A DNA stretch of 64,000 nt, from assembly GCA_025808415.1 (NCBI GenBank), contig CP075525.1, positions 1,845,501 through 1,909,500 of the forward strand. Direction: 5' to 3'. The translations under genes were made by a program, and so were the position numbers. Below, in pieces: positions 1 through 9,947 of the stretch. Source of the DNA: Cyclobacteriaceae bacterium. GTDB lineage: Bacteria > Bacteroidota > Bacteroidia > Cytophagales > Cyclobacteriaceae. Within the stretch, counting starts at the first letter, position 1. Every line of letters starts with the position of its first letter. The notes beneath the pieces are model-generated. The model saw nothing but the letters and a program-made list of their open reading frames with translations, was not told the origin of the DNA and ran no database searches.

Positions 1-1224
1 TTGTATTTCCCGAATCTCAACTGCTTTATTGGTTTGGAAGCTTTCTTCCTGTTTCTCGCGTTGCACCTGGCGAAGTGCATCTACTTCAGACTGCAGGGTG
101 GCGGTAGCATTTTTCTGCTCTTCGTATTCTGACTTAAGAAGGTCAAGTTTCTGCGTTATCTCGGCAAGAATCTGACCGGCTGACTCTTTTTCGTTTTCCA
201 GACTCTGAATGCTGAAACGTGCCCGCTCGTTGCTCTTCTTATCCTGTTCAATTTGTTCACGCAGGTTAGATGCACGGTCGTTGAGGTATTTTAATCGCTC
301 ATTCTTGATTTGCTTCTCACTTTCGTAGTGCCTGATTTTGGCCACGAATTCATTAATCGCTTTTTGCCGAGCGGAAAGTGTTTTCTCTTTTGTAATCAAC
401 TCCGCTTTTGCCTGTTCAATTTGTGCCTCTTTTTCTGCGGTATCGCTGGTCAGTGCAAGCTTGCGATCGTTTTCTTCCTGTATCTGCTTTTGCAGACTAT
501 CATACTTTTGTTTTTGCTGGCTTACGACAACCTTGGCCAGGGTAACACTTTTCTCCTTATATTCTTCCTTAATCTTATAATAATTCTCCGTTTGCTTGGC
601 CTGCTTTTCCAGGCTCTTCATGTTTTTTTCTATTTCGAAAAGCAAATCCTCAACCCGTTCAAGATCGGCATCAGTATCTTCAAGTTTCTTAAGCGTTTCT
701 TTTTTGCGTTTTTTGAATTTTGAGATACCGGCAGCTTCTTCAAAAAGCATTCTGCGTGAGTGATCTTTATCGTTCAGCAGATCATCCACCATGCCCAACT
801 CTATAATAGCATAGCTGTTGGAAGCAATGCCCGTATCCATGAATAGATTGGTAATGTCCTTTAGCCTGCAGGTTACCCCGTTTAGCAGGTATTCACTCTC
901 ACCCGTGCGGTACAAGCGCCTGGTTATGGTTACCTGCGAGTATTCTGTCGGGAGTATATTTTTTGTGTTGTTGATGGTAAGCGAAACTTCGGCCATCTGA
1001 AGTGGGGAGCGCCCGCTGGTACCGTTAAAGATAACGTTCTCCATTTTTTCAGAGCGCAAAGCACTGGTTTTCTGCTCGCCCAGCACCCAGCGTATAGAGT
1101 CTACCACGTTGGATTTACCACAGCCGTTTGGCCCTACAATCCCGGTAATACCCTCATCAAAATTGATAACTATTTTATCGGCAAAACTCTTAAAACCTTT
1201 GATCTCCAGTTTGGCTAATTGCAT
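1..1224 (-). CDS. smc: Chromosome segregation protein SMC, N-terminal part (cut by window edge)
   Basis: SMC is the ATPase of the bacterial condensin that organises and segregates the chromosome. The frame starts at the ATG complementary to 1222-1224 (MQLAKLEIKGFKSFADK) and is still open at base 1, giving 408 codons. The Walker A motif GPNGCGKS lies at residues 31-38. It is followed by the SMC head (VVDSIRWVLGEQ, ALRSEKMENVIFNG, RRMLFEEAAGISKFKKRK) and then a long Glu/Lys/Gln-rich coiled coil, the family order. The hinge, second coiled coil and Walker B half lie outside the window. A promoter-like element sits 44 bases upstream on the same strand. Identity is secure; only the C-terminal two thirds cannot be checked. 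Confidence 0.96.
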   Translation of the reverse strand, partial: MQLAKLEIKGFKSFADKIVINFDEGITGIVGPNGCGKSNVVDSIRWVLGEQKTSALRSEKMENVIFNGTSGRSPLQMAEVSLTINNTKNILPTEYSQVTITRRLYRTGESEYLLNGVTCRLKDITNLFMDTGIASNSYAIIELGMVDDLLNDKDHSRRMLFEEAAGISKFKKRKKETLKKLEDTDADLERVEDLLFEIEKNMKSLEKQAKQTENYYKIKEEYKEKSVTLAKVVVSQQKQKYDSLQKQIQEENDRKLALTSDTAEKEAQIEQAKAELITKEKTLSARQKAINEFVAKIRHYESEKQIKNERLKYLNDRASNLREQIEQDKKSNERARFSIQSLENEKESAGQILAEITQKLDLLKSEYEEQKNATATLQSEVDALRQVQREKQEESFQTNKAVEIREIQ

Positions 1225-1267
1225 GAATAAATATCGCTTATTGTGGTTGTTGAAAAAATGAAGGCAG

Positions 1268-1298
1268 CAAAGATAAAATGAAAACCACATAAGCCAAG
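1268..1298 (-). promoter_or_regulatory. Putative Bacteroidota sigma-70 promoter of smc
   Basis: Read on the minus strand this is CTTG, 19 bases, TATCTTTG. It matches the TTTG-N19-TAnnTTTG consensus of the Bacteroidota primary sigma factor with one mismatch in the upstream box. The expected transcript start is about 35 bases before the smc ATG. Motif match only. Confidence 0.5.
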
Positions 1299-1381
1299 CA
1301 AGCCTGCCACAGGATGTTTGGATTGCGGTAAAACCCGTTAGAATGGTATAAATTCAAATATTTTGGATACATTTGCTACGT

Positions 1382-1954
1382 ATGGATAACCTGCAATTCT
1401 GGCTTTATGTAATCATCGGGGTGATATACCTGATTACCCAAGTTAGAAAGAAAGCCAGGGAACAGGCCCCACCACCAAAGCGCCCTGCCCAGCGACAACA
1501 GCCTGCTGCGCCTCAGTTTAAACCGGAGCCACAACAGTCTTCCCCAAAGCCTATATCGTTCGAAGATTTGCTTCGGGAGATTACAGAAGCAAAAAAACCG
1601 AAGCAAGAAGGGCCGCCAACATACGCGCCCTACAAGCAACCCGAATATGTGGATTATGATGATGACTTGGAGGATGAAGAGGACGAGTACAAACCTGTAA
1701 TACCCGATTACCGGAAAACTGATCCGATATACCAGAAATACGAAGAAGCCAAGATTCATGATTATTCACGAGACTCCCTGGAGGAATCACTCAAGTTGGA
1801 AAATGTAAGTATGAAATACGGGAGGTTTACCGAGTTTGAGTCAGGGCAGCAGGGCGGTTCTGTTTTGCAAGGCTATGTTGATGATTTACGCGACCCGGAA
1901 GGGTTTAGAAAGGCCATAATCATGAGCGAAATATTAAACCGGAAGCATTTTTAA
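1382..1954 (+). CDS. Hypothetical membrane-anchored Pro/Glu-rich protein
   Basis: Product of 190 residues from the ATG at 1382 (MDNLQFWLYVIIGVIYLITQ). One transmembrane helix near residues 4-20 is followed by a basic stretch (VRKKAREQ), a Pro/Gln-rich linker, a short helix (SFEDLLREITEAKK), an acidic patch (YDDDLEDEEDEY) and a C-terminal segment ending EILNRKHF. This suggests an inner-membrane anchor with a cytoplasmic disordered tail. A TTG nine bases upstream is in frame, but the ATG is preferred. TACATTTG at 1368-1375 resembles a -7 box and would give an almost leaderless transcript. I do not recognise a function; similar short anchored proteins occur widely in Cytophagales. Confidence 0.75.
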   Translation: MDNLQFWLYVIIGVIYLITQVRKKAREQAPPPKRPAQRQQPAAPQFKPEPQQSSPKPISFEDLLREITEAKKPKQEGPPTYAPYKQPEYVDYDDDLEDEEDEYKPVIPDYRKTDPIYQKYEEAKIHDYSRDSLEESLKLENVSMKYGRFTEFESGQQGGSVLQGYVDDLRDPEGFRKAIIMSEILNRKHF

Positions 1955-2143
1955 AACTTAAAAAATTGATTTTTTGCTTTAAATAGTACATGGATTGGGG
2001 ATGAGTTTCTTTAGTAACACTACTTTTTTGCAGTAAGATCAATTAATCTGATCTTTACGATTAGCCTTAAAGGGCATTTTTTGGTTACATTAATTTTTTG
2101 GAAACTATATATACTAAGTTGATTTTTCTTATTTTCACTTGAG

Positions 2144-2479
2144 ATGAACTATACTAAGGTATTACTATTCAGTACTTTGCTTGCATTATTCCTGCTTTCA
2201 GGCAAAGTTCCTGCCCAGGTTGCAGGCTGTGATGAAATTAACGTTGAGACAAAATTGTCACAACCATCCACGGGTAAAACAAACGGAAAAATTGAATTTA
2301 TCTTCCGGGAAAAATCGAAAACCTATAAAATCTATTTGATTAACAAGGATCCAAAAGATGCCAAAAATCCCATGAAGGGTTTGGAAATTCGTGATTTGAA
2401 GGCTGGTTTTTATGATTTTGTCATCGTGGATGATAGGGGATGTACCAAACAGCTCACCGTAACCCTTAAAGGAATTTAA
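2144..2479 (+). CDS. Small secreted protein with one SprB-repeat-like unit
   Basis: Product of 111 residues. The signal peptide (MNYTKVLLFSTLLALFLLSGKVPAQ) is probably cleaved after VPAQ. The mature chain is about 85 residues with two cysteines and ends GFYDFVIVDDRGCTKQLTVTL. That ending mirrors the GxYxVxVTDxxxGC ends of the repeats in the giant adhesin that starts 10 bases downstream. The two genes are probably co-transcribed, which suggests a role as partner or accessory of the adhesin; that is inference. No catalytic motif is seen. Confidence 0.7.
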   Translation: MNYTKVLLFSTLLALFLLSGKVPAQVAGCDEINVETKLSQPSTGKTNGKIEFIFREKSKTYKIYLINKDPKDAKNPMKGLEIRDLKAGFYDFVIVDDRGCTKQLTVTLKGI

Positions 2480-2489
2480 ACTCATCAGG

Positions 2490-5400
2490 ATGCGCCAGGC
2501 CAACTATTTTTTAATCGTTCTTCTTCTCTCACTGGTTTCCAGTATTGCGTATGCCCAACCTGCAACGGTAGTCGTTGATCAAGTCAGAAATGCTTGCGGT
2601 GGATCTTTTAACGGATCGGTTCGGATAACAGTAACCAGTGGAACCCCGCCATTTTCTTATTTCATACTTGGCTTAGGCTTCGGTGACACGCATTTTGGCC
2701 CGCTGAACACAGGTGTGCCGGCAACAGTTACTGGCCTTCGCCCGGACAACTATGTGTTGGTTGTTTCTGATGGCGACCCCGCTCCAAATTTCAATTTCTT
2801 TTTTGCCATCGCTTCATCACCAGTAATCACTGGTTCTGTCGATCCCGGATTTCCTATAAATAACAGCAGTTGTAACACCCCGGATGGCCAGATCAATGTT
2901 ACAATAAGTGGTGGTTCGGGTTCCTACAACTACTCATGGACTGGCCCCGGTGCTTTCACGGCCAACACTGAAGACATTAGCGGGCTTGCAGGCGGCAATT
3001 ACAACCTTACAGTAACGGACAATGGTTCAAATTGTACGTTCTCGTTGGGCCCAATAGCAGTAACTGATCCTCAACCAGCCTTACAAAATATTAGTAATCC
3101 AGGCACTCAACTGATTTGTGTGGGTAATGGCGCTACGGTTAGCCTGGCGGGCTCAGAGTCGGGGGTCGTTTATGAAGTGCTTGTTAACGGTTCATCAGTG
3201 GGCATTCCTACGGTTATCGGAACCGGTGGACCGATCAATATTCCGGTGCCGGTGGGCTCATTTTCCGATGGCGATATTTTAAATGTCGAGGCACGCCTGG
3301 GTGTTTGTACCCCACGCATCATGAATGGGTTTATCACAGCGGATATTGTGGCATTGGTGCTGACCAATTCAGTCACAAACAACACCAGTTGCGTAGCTTT
3401 TAATGGGGCAATTGATTTGACCGTAACGGGAAGCGCGGGAGCCTTTACTTATTCATGGACAGGCCCAAGTGGCTTTACCGCTAACACACAAGACATATCG
3501 AACCTTGAGCAAGGTACATACACCGTACAGGTAACCGATGTGCCAAGCGGATGCATTGAAACGGCTAACATTGTAGTAGGTGATGATCGGCCTGTGCTAA
3601 CGCTCACTTCTGTGGTTACTGATAATACACGGTGTGTCGCTCCTTTCAACGGTGCAATCAATTTAACCGTGGCAGGTTCTGCAGGCCCTTTCACCTATGC
3701 ATGGACCGGGCCGAGCGGCTTCACCGCCAATACCGAAGACATCACAGCCCTCGAAGATGGGGCTTACCAGGTTACTGTTACCGATGTGCCTAGCGGGTGC
3801 GTTGTTATTGGTAACATTGTTGTTGGTGATGCTTCACCTACGCTAACGCTTACCAGCGTGGTTACTGACAACACACGCTGTATTGCCCCGTTTAACGGAG
3901 CAATTAATCTTACCGTGGCGGGTTCAGCAGGCCCCTTTACTTTTGCATGGAATGGGCCTTCGGGCTTTACCGCCAATACTGAAGATATTACTGCTTTAGT
4001 GGATGGTGTTTATACTGTGTTGGTTACAGACAATGCCAGCGGCTGTACCGCTACTACCAACATAACGGTAAATAATGCTGCACCAACTTTAGTACTAACA
4101 ACTACCAAAACCGATAATACCCGGTGTGTAGCTCCTTTTAATGGTACCATTGATCTTACTGTGGCGGGTTCTGTCGGGCCATTTACATTTGATTGGTCTG
4201 GCCCTGGCGGCCCTTATTCAACTGAGGATCTTGCCAACTTACAAAATGGTGTTTACACTGTTATTGTTACCGATGTACCCAGCGGATGTACCGCTACAAC
4301 CAATGTTACAATCAATAACGTTGTACCTACGCTTACGTTAACCACGGTTGTAACAAACAACAGCCGGTGCGTTCCTCCATTCAATGGTGCAATAGACCTG
4401 ACTGTTGCGGGCTCAACTGGCCCTTTTACTTTTTTGTGGACGGGCACGGGTGGGCCATATGCTATGGAAGACCTCGCTAATCTTCAGCCGGGTGTCTATA
4501 ATGTCTTGGTAACGGATAACGCAAGTGGTTGTACAGCAACTACCAATGCCATTGTTGGAAATAATACGCCTACTCTTACCTTAACCACGGTTACAACTGA
4601 TAACAGCCGTTGCATTGCACCTTTTAACGGCTCCATTGATTTAACAGTAGCTGGTTCAGCAGGGCCGTTCACCTATTCATGGACCGGCCCCGGTGGACCT
4701 TATTCAACAGAAGATCTTTCTAACTTACAGGATGGTAACTATTCTGTTTTGGTAACGGATGTGCCCAGTGGGTGTTCAGCAATTGCTAACGTAACGATTA
4801 ACAACATTGCACCTACGTTAACATTAACAACAGTTGCTACCAATAACAGCCGCTGTGTTGCACCCTTTAATGGATCCATTGATTTAACGGTTGCCGGTTC
4901 GGCTGGGCCATTTACTTACTCATGGACAGGCCCGGGCGGTCCCTATTCAACAGAAGATCTTTCTAACCTACAGAGTGGGTTGTACATCGTTATTGTAACT
5001 GATGTAACCAGCGGATGTTCCGCAACTACCAATGTTAATATTGTCAACACTGCCCCAACGTTAACATTGAGCAGTGTGGTAACAGATAATAGTCGATGCG
5101 TTGTACCCTTTAACGGAGCAATTAATCTTACCGTGGCAGGATCAGCGGGTCCATACACATTTGCATGGACAGGCCCATCAGGTTTTACAGCCAGCACAGA
5201 AGATATTTCTGCCCTTCAGGATGGAAATTATTCAGTATTGGTTACGGACGTCCCCAGTGGTTGTACCGCCACATTGAATGTTTCTGTTGGTAATGCTGCA
5301 CCAACCTTAACACTTACCAGTGCAGTAACTCCAAATGATCAGTGCGGAACACCTACAGGTTCTATCGACATCACGGTAGCAGGTTCGGTTGGCCCATTTA

Positions 5401-8400
5401 CCTTTAGCTGGACAGGCCCTTCTGGTTTTACGGCCAGCACAGAAGATATTTCGGGTTTGATTGGGGGCAACTACACCATTACGGTAACCGACAACATCAG
5501 TGGCTGCGAAGTTATTTCGGTAATTAATGTACCGGATGTAACTTCAACGTTAACGATTACCTCTGTTGTAACAGACAACACAAGGTGTTTGCCGGCCTTT
5601 AATGGTGCCATTAACATTACCGTTGGTGGTTCTGCAGGTCCTTTTACGTTCTCATGGACGGGGCCAAATGGATTCACGGCAAACACGGAAGATATTTCAG
5701 CATTGGAAAATGGTGATTACGATGTTACCGTAACGGAAACGGCTACAAGTTGTACAGTAAGTGCCACAATAACCGTTGGCGACAATCGTCCGGTTTTTGT
5801 TTTGACAACCACTTCTGTTGACAATAATCAATGCGCAGTTCCTTTTAATGGATCTATTGACCTGACGGTTGCAGGCTCGCCAGGCCCTTTTACATTTGCA
5901 TGGACCGGCCCTAGTGGATTTACGGCATCAACAGAAGATATTAATGCCCTTGAACCCGGAACTTATACTGTAACGGTTACGCACAATGTTTCGGGTTGCT
6001 TTGAAGTAGCCAGTGTTGTCATTTTAAATAATGCGCCTACGCTAACCTTAACCAGCAGCACAACTGATAATAGTCGTTGTACTGCGCCCTTTAATGGTTC
6101 TATAAATATTACTGTTGGTGGTTCAACCGGTCCGTTTAGTTTTAGTTGGACGGGGCCTAGCGGTTTTACTGCATCTACCGAAGATATCACCAATGTTGCG
6201 GATGGGCTATATACAGTTGTGGTAACTGATGGGCCTACCGGTTGTAATATTACTTCTAACATTACTGTCGGTAACAATACGGTATTACCAACCCTTACAT
6301 CAATTGTTGTAGATAATGATCGTTGCAATGCACCGTTCAATGGTGCAATATTGATCAATGTTGTGCCCGCAGGTTCATATTCCTTCAGTTGGATTGGCCC
6401 TGGTGGTTTTACTTCATCGGCTGAAGATATAACGGCATTGGCACCAGGAGTTTACCAAGTTACGGCAACCCACAATACTACCGGTTGTGCAGTTATTCAA
6501 TCGTTCACGGTCGGCAATAACGCTCCCGTTGTTACCGTAACGGCCGATGCCATCAGTGATAATTCATCCTGCACTGCACCGTTTAATGGAGCCATTTTAA
6601 TTTCAGCTTCACCGGTTGGAACGTATACCTTCTCCTGGACAGGCCCTAATGGATTTACCTCTACCAGTGAAGATCTGACCGGTCTTGAGCATGGCGACTA
6701 CATGGTAACGGCTACAAACACAACGCTTGGTTGTGCAGTAAGTGCAGTATTTACAGTTGGCGATAACACACCAACGATTTCCATTACTTCTCAAACTATT
6801 ATTGATAATTCGAATTGCCAACCTCCGTTTAACGGATCGATTGCTATAACGGCAGGAGGAACCCCCGGACCTTATACTTTTAACTGGACCGGGCCGCTTG
6901 GCTTTACAGCTACAGGACCAGCTATAACCGATGTTCGCTCAGGAAATTATACAGTTACAATAGAGGATCAGAACAACGGTTGTAGTGATGTATATGTGCT
7001 GACGGTTGGTGATTTAACGCCACCTGTTTTGGTAACGCTTGACGCTTCTACACCAAACACAACGTGTCAGGCACCTTTCACAGGTTCATTGAATATTACC
7101 GCCTCCGGTACTCCCGGGCCTTTTGATTATTTTTGGACGGGCCCAGGTGGATTTACTTCAACCGATGAAGATATTACAGCACTTGTTCATGGTGACTATG
7201 ACGTTACCGTAACGGACACAGGAATTGGTTGTCAGGCAACTGTTACATTTACTGTTTTAGATAACACACCACCAGTTTTGGTGTCTGTTGATAATATCAC
7301 CAGCAACACGAACTGTATTGCACCATTCAATGGATCAATAACAGTAAGTGGTGGTGGTACAGCCGGACCGTTTGATTTTTCATGGACGGGCCCCAATGGT
7401 TTTGTTGGAACAGGTGCAACCATAACAGCGCTTGAACCGGGTGATTACGATGTTACCGTAACTGATCAGGTTTTGGGATGTCAAACAGTGAGTACTATTA
7501 ATGTTCCTAATGCAGCTCCGGTTATTGCCATCACACAAACCATCACGCCAAATTCAAATTGCTTAGCGCCATTCAACGGAGCGATTCAGCTCACTTCCGT
7601 TACGGGTACTCCCGGTGGGTATGATTTCTCGTGGGCGGGCCCCGGTGGCTTCACTGCCTCAACACAAGACATCAATAATCTGGATGCCGGTGATTATACA
7701 GTAACCATAACCGATCAGAATATTGGCTGTTCCAATGTATTTGTTCTCAACGTTCCCCAAAATGCAACTACGGTTTCTATCTCACTGGTAAGTGCAACAG
7801 CCAACGATAGGTGTACCGGACCTTTCAACGGAGCACTTAATGTAACCATTGGTGGAACCCCTGGCCCTTATACAATTTCCTGGACCGGGCCTTCAGGGTT
7901 TACAGCTTCTACGGAAGACATCTCTGCTCTGGTGCATGGTAGTTATACAATAACAGTTACTGATGTTTTATTGGGCTGCACCAACGTGGCATCTTTTACA
8001 GTACCTAATGCGACTATTGGTTGTGGTGGTTTAAATTGCTTTGCCTACACCATTACTGTGGTGGATGCCTTAACACAACGTCCTTCGTGTAGCAACCAAA
8101 ACGATGGCCAGATTACGTTGGATATTACCGGGCTTACTGCGGGCAACTACATCATTCAACTTATCGGAACATCCGGTACGCTAACCCAGGTTGGTCCTTC
8201 CGGTATTTACACGTTTAACGGATTATCACCGGATTCATACCAGTACAGAATTGAAGATGCGGTAGGTAACGTTTGTCAGCAACCCTATACCTTGGATGTT
8301 CAGGTAACGGTGCAGGCAACAGCCACTAACTTTGTTGATGCATCTTGTTTCGGCCAACCTACCGGTCAGGCCGTGTTTACGGTTATTTCCGGAGGTACTT

Positions 8401-9947
8401 CTCCTTTTCAATATTCCATTGATGGAATAAATTGGATAACTTTTTTGTCGGGTCAAACCATTACAACGTTACCTCCAAATGGTACTTACCCGGTGATCAT
8501 CCGCGATAACCCGGCCGATCAGTGCCCGGCAACCGTTATGGTTACCATCAATAATCTTAATCCGGCCATTACAGCGGCATTAACAGCTTCACCGGCTACG
8601 TGTAACAATAATGATGGATCAATTACCATAAATACATTGCCTGCCGGTGGCGATGGTGGGCCGTATACTTTCCAATTTGGTTTAGCCGGGGCTGAAGTTC
8701 CGGTGGGCTTACCTGCCGGAAATGTTTTCAATAACCTTTCAGCCGGAACGTATAATTTCATTGTAACCGATAACAGTGGTTGTTCTCAGGTATTCACCCG
8801 CACGGTGGCGTTTCCAGGTTTTGTTAATGTTGCTCCTCCGGTTGTCAATGCCCCGGATTGTGTATCGGGTGGTACAAACGGCAGTATAATTTTAACCTTG
8901 CTTGACGTAGGCACTTATGAGTATGCAGTGACCACCGATCCGGTATTTGTTCCGGCTGTTTCGGATTATACATCAACGGGAGGGTTAACGGTTATTATTC
9001 CAAACCTGGTTAATGGAAATTATTTTGTTTGGTTGCGCTCATTGGGTTCGCAATGTCCTACAAAACTTGGCCCGATTACGGTGCAAGGTGTATTCCAAAC
9101 CGGCTTTACAGCAACAGCAGCGAATGAGGTTTGCTTTGGTGATGGAGGCTCGATAGCTATTAGCAATATTTTTGGTGCCCCGGCATTGAATTACACCTAT
9201 GAGTTGGTAACCGGAGGGGTTCCGGTTACCGGAACAATTACTTTCCTGGAAGCGCTCGATACGTATACTGTTACCGGCCTCGCTCCCGGAAGTTATCAAT
9301 TGCGGTTGATACAGGATCAAACAAGCATCAATGGCTGTAGTGTAGCTACGTTGTTCCAATCCTTGAATATTTCAGGACCTTCAGCGGCACTAGGGTTCCA
9401 GGCTGTTGAACACATTAAAGAATCTTATCCTGACCTGCCTACCGGATCAATGCTGGTAGTGTTGCAAGAGAGTGGTGAAGTTGATTATGAACTGAAGATT
9501 GAACTGACCACACCGGTAGTTCCCGGTCAGTTTATCATTCGCGATTTTGCTGTTGTTACGCGCAACCCCGGCAACCTTCGCATGCAGGCTCAATACAATA
9601 ATCTATATGCCGGTATTTACACCTTAACGGTGCGCGATGCTTTGGGATGTATTGTAACAACCGAAATAGAAATACCGGTTGATACGGACATATTTATCCC
9701 GAATGTGTTTACGCCAAATGGCGATGGTATTAACGATACTTTTGCGATCCGTAACCTGCCGGGCTCTGGCGCCAAGCTTATTGTATCCAACCGATGGGGT
9801 AACCAGGTGTATTCTTCAAACAATTACACGAATGATACGGCCTGGGATGGAGGAAGTGAAAGTGATGGTATATATTATTATCGTCTGCAGGCTAACGGAC
9901 AGGTGTTTACCGGTTGGGTAGAAATATTAAGAGGGGTTAAACCTTAA
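2490..9947 (+). CDS. Giant SprB-repeat surface adhesin with T9SS type B sorting tail
   Basis: Product of 2485 residues, secreted and probably attached to the cell surface through the type IX secretion system. The signal peptide is MRQANYFLIVLLLSLVSSIAYA. One SprB-like unit lies near residues 113-200 and is followed by a non-repeat insert. Nineteen near-identical units of about 82 residues then fill residues 289-1841. Each has a Cys-Asn/Asp-Gly start (PFNGxI), a central WTGPxGFTAxTEDI block and an end GxYxVTVTDxxSGC. More divergent SprB repeats follow to about residue 2390. The last 85 residues (IFIPNVFTPNGDGINDTF, NRWGNQVY, GIYYYRL) are the gliding-motility-associated type B tail. SprB-family adhesins are moved along or displayed on gliding Bacteroidota cells. 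Whether this organism glides cannot be told from the window. Confidence 0.95.
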   Translation: MRQANYFLIVLLLSLVSSIAYAQPATVVVDQVRNACGGSFNGSVRITVTSGTPPFSYFILGLGFGDTHFGPLNTGVPATVTGLRPDNYVLVVSDGDPAPNFNFFFAIASSPVITGSVDPGFPINNSSCNTPDGQINVTISGGSGSYNYSWTGPGAFTANTEDISGLAGGNYNLTVTDNGSNCTFSLGPIAVTDPQPALQNISNPGTQLICVGNGATVSLAGSESGVVYEVLVNGSSVGIPTVIGTGGPINIPVPVGSFSDGDILNVEARLGVCTPRIMNGFITADIVALVLTNSVTNNTSCVAFNGAIDLTVTGSAGAFTYSWTGPSGFTANTQDISNLEQGTYTVQVTDVPSGCIETANIVVGDDRPVLTLTSVVTDNTRCVAPFNGAINLTVAGSAGPFTYAWTGPSGFTANTEDITALEDGAYQVTVTDVPSGCVVIGNIVVGDASPTLTLTSVVTDNTRCIAPFNGAINLTVAGSAGPFTFAWNGPSGFTANTEDITALVDGVYTVLVTDNASGCTATTNITVNNAAPTLVLTTTKTDNTRCVAPFNGTIDLTVAGSVGPFTFDWSGPGGPYSTEDLANLQNGVYTVIVTDVPSGCTATTNVTINNVVPTLTLTTVVTNNSRCVPPFNGAIDLTVAGSTGPFTFLWTGTGGPYAMEDLANLQPGVYNVLVTDNASGCTATTNAIVGNNTPTLTLTTVTTDNSRCIAPFNGSIDLTVAGSAGPFTYSWTGPGGPYSTEDLSNLQDGNYSVLVTDVPSGCSAIANVTINNIAPTLTLTTVATNNSRCVAPFNGSIDLTVAGSAGPFTYSWTGPGGPYSTEDLSNLQSGLYIVIVTDVTSGCSATTNVNIVNTAPTLTLSSVVTDNSRCVVPFNGAINLTVAGSAGPYTFAWTGPSGFTASTEDISALQDGNYSVLVTDVPSGCTATLNVSVGNAAPTLTLTSAVTPNDQCGTPTGSIDITVAGSVGPFTFSWTGPSGFTASTEDISGLIGGNYTITVTDNISGCEVISVINVPDVTSTLTITSVVTDNTRCLPAFNGAINITVGGSAGPFTFSWTGPNGFTANTEDISALENGDYDVTVTETATSCTVSATITVGDNRPVFVLTTTSVDNNQCAVPFNGSIDLTVAGSPGPFTFAWTGPSGFTASTEDINALEPGTYTVTVTHNVSGCFEVASVVILNNAPTLTLTSSTTDNSRCTAPFNGSINITVGGSTGPFSFSWTGPSGFTASTEDITNVADGLYTVVVTDGPTGCNITSNITVGNNTVLPTLTSIVVDNDRCNAPFNGAILINVVPAGSYSFSWIGPGGFTSSAEDITALAPGVYQVTATHNTTGCAVIQSFTVGNNAPVVTVTADAISDNSSCTAPFNGAILISASPVGTYTFSWTGPNGFTSTSEDLTGLEHGDYMVTATNTTLGCAVSAVFTVGDNTPTISITSQTIIDNSNCQPPFNGSIAITAGGTPGPYTFNWTGPLGFTATGPAITDVRSGNYTVTIEDQNNGCSDVYVLTVGDLTPPVLVTLDASTPNTTCQAPFTGSLNITASGTPGPFDYFWTGPGGFTSTDEDITALVHGDYDVTVTDTGIGCQATVTFTVLDNTPPVLVSVDNITSNTNCIAPFNGSITVSGGGTAGPFDFSWTGPNGFVGTGATITALEPGDYDVTVTDQVLGCQTVSTINVPNAAPVIAITQTITPNSNCLAPFNGAIQLTSVTGTPGGYDFSWAGPGGFTASTQDINNLDAGDYTVTITDQNIGCSNVFVLNVPQNATTVSISLVSATANDRCTGPFNGALNVTIGGTPGPYTISWTGPSGFTASTEDISALVHGSYTITVTDVLLGCTNVASFTVPNATIGCGGLNCFAYTITVVDALTQRPSCSNQNDGQITLDITGLTAGNYIIQLIGTSGTLTQVGPSGIYTFNGLSPDSYQYRIEDAVGNVCQQPYTLDVQVTVQATATNFVDASCFGQPTGQAVFTVISGGTSPFQYSIDGINWITFLSGQTITTLPPNGTYPVIIRDNPADQCPATVMVTINNLNPAITAALTASPATCNNNDGSITINTLPAGGDGGPYTFQFGLAGAEVPVGLPAGNVFNNLSAGTYNFIVTDNSGCSQVFTRTVAFPGFVNVAPPVVNAPDCVSGGTNGSIILTLLDVGTYEYAVTTDPVFVPAVSDYTSTGGLTVIIPNLVNGNYFVWLRSLGSQCPTKLGPITVQGVFQTGFTATAANEVCFGDGGSIAISNIFGAPALNYTYELVTGGVPVTGTITFLEALDTYTVTGLAPGSYQLRLIQDQTSINGCSVATLFQSLNISGPSAALGFQAVEHIKESYPDLPTGSMLVVLQESGEVDYELKIELTTPVVPGQFIIRDFAVVTRNPGNLRMQAQYNNLYAGIYTLTVRDALGCIVTTEIEIPVDTDIFIPNVFTPNGDGINDTFAIRNLPGSGAKLIVSNRWGNQVYSSNNYTNDTAWDGGSESDGIYYYRLQANGQVFTGWVEILRGVKP
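3354..8012 (+). repeat. Tandem 246-bp coding repeats of the adhesin (19 contiguous units)
   Basis: Nineteen in-frame units with a mean length of about 245 bases (82 codons), counted by the recurring W-T/S/A-G-P core. A twentieth, separated unit lies at about 2826-3090. Units 5-8 share the variant GGPYSTEDL; units 9-13 share GFTASTEDI. This suggests local duplication of neighbouring units. Protein identity is high while many synonymous codons differ, so the array is not a recent amplification throughout. Confidence 0.9.

Noticed and set aside
3170..7423. Several long antisense frames across the adhesin repeats
   Set aside because: They recur once per repeat unit and are by-products of the codon pattern of the repeats; no independent start signals or conserved motifs.
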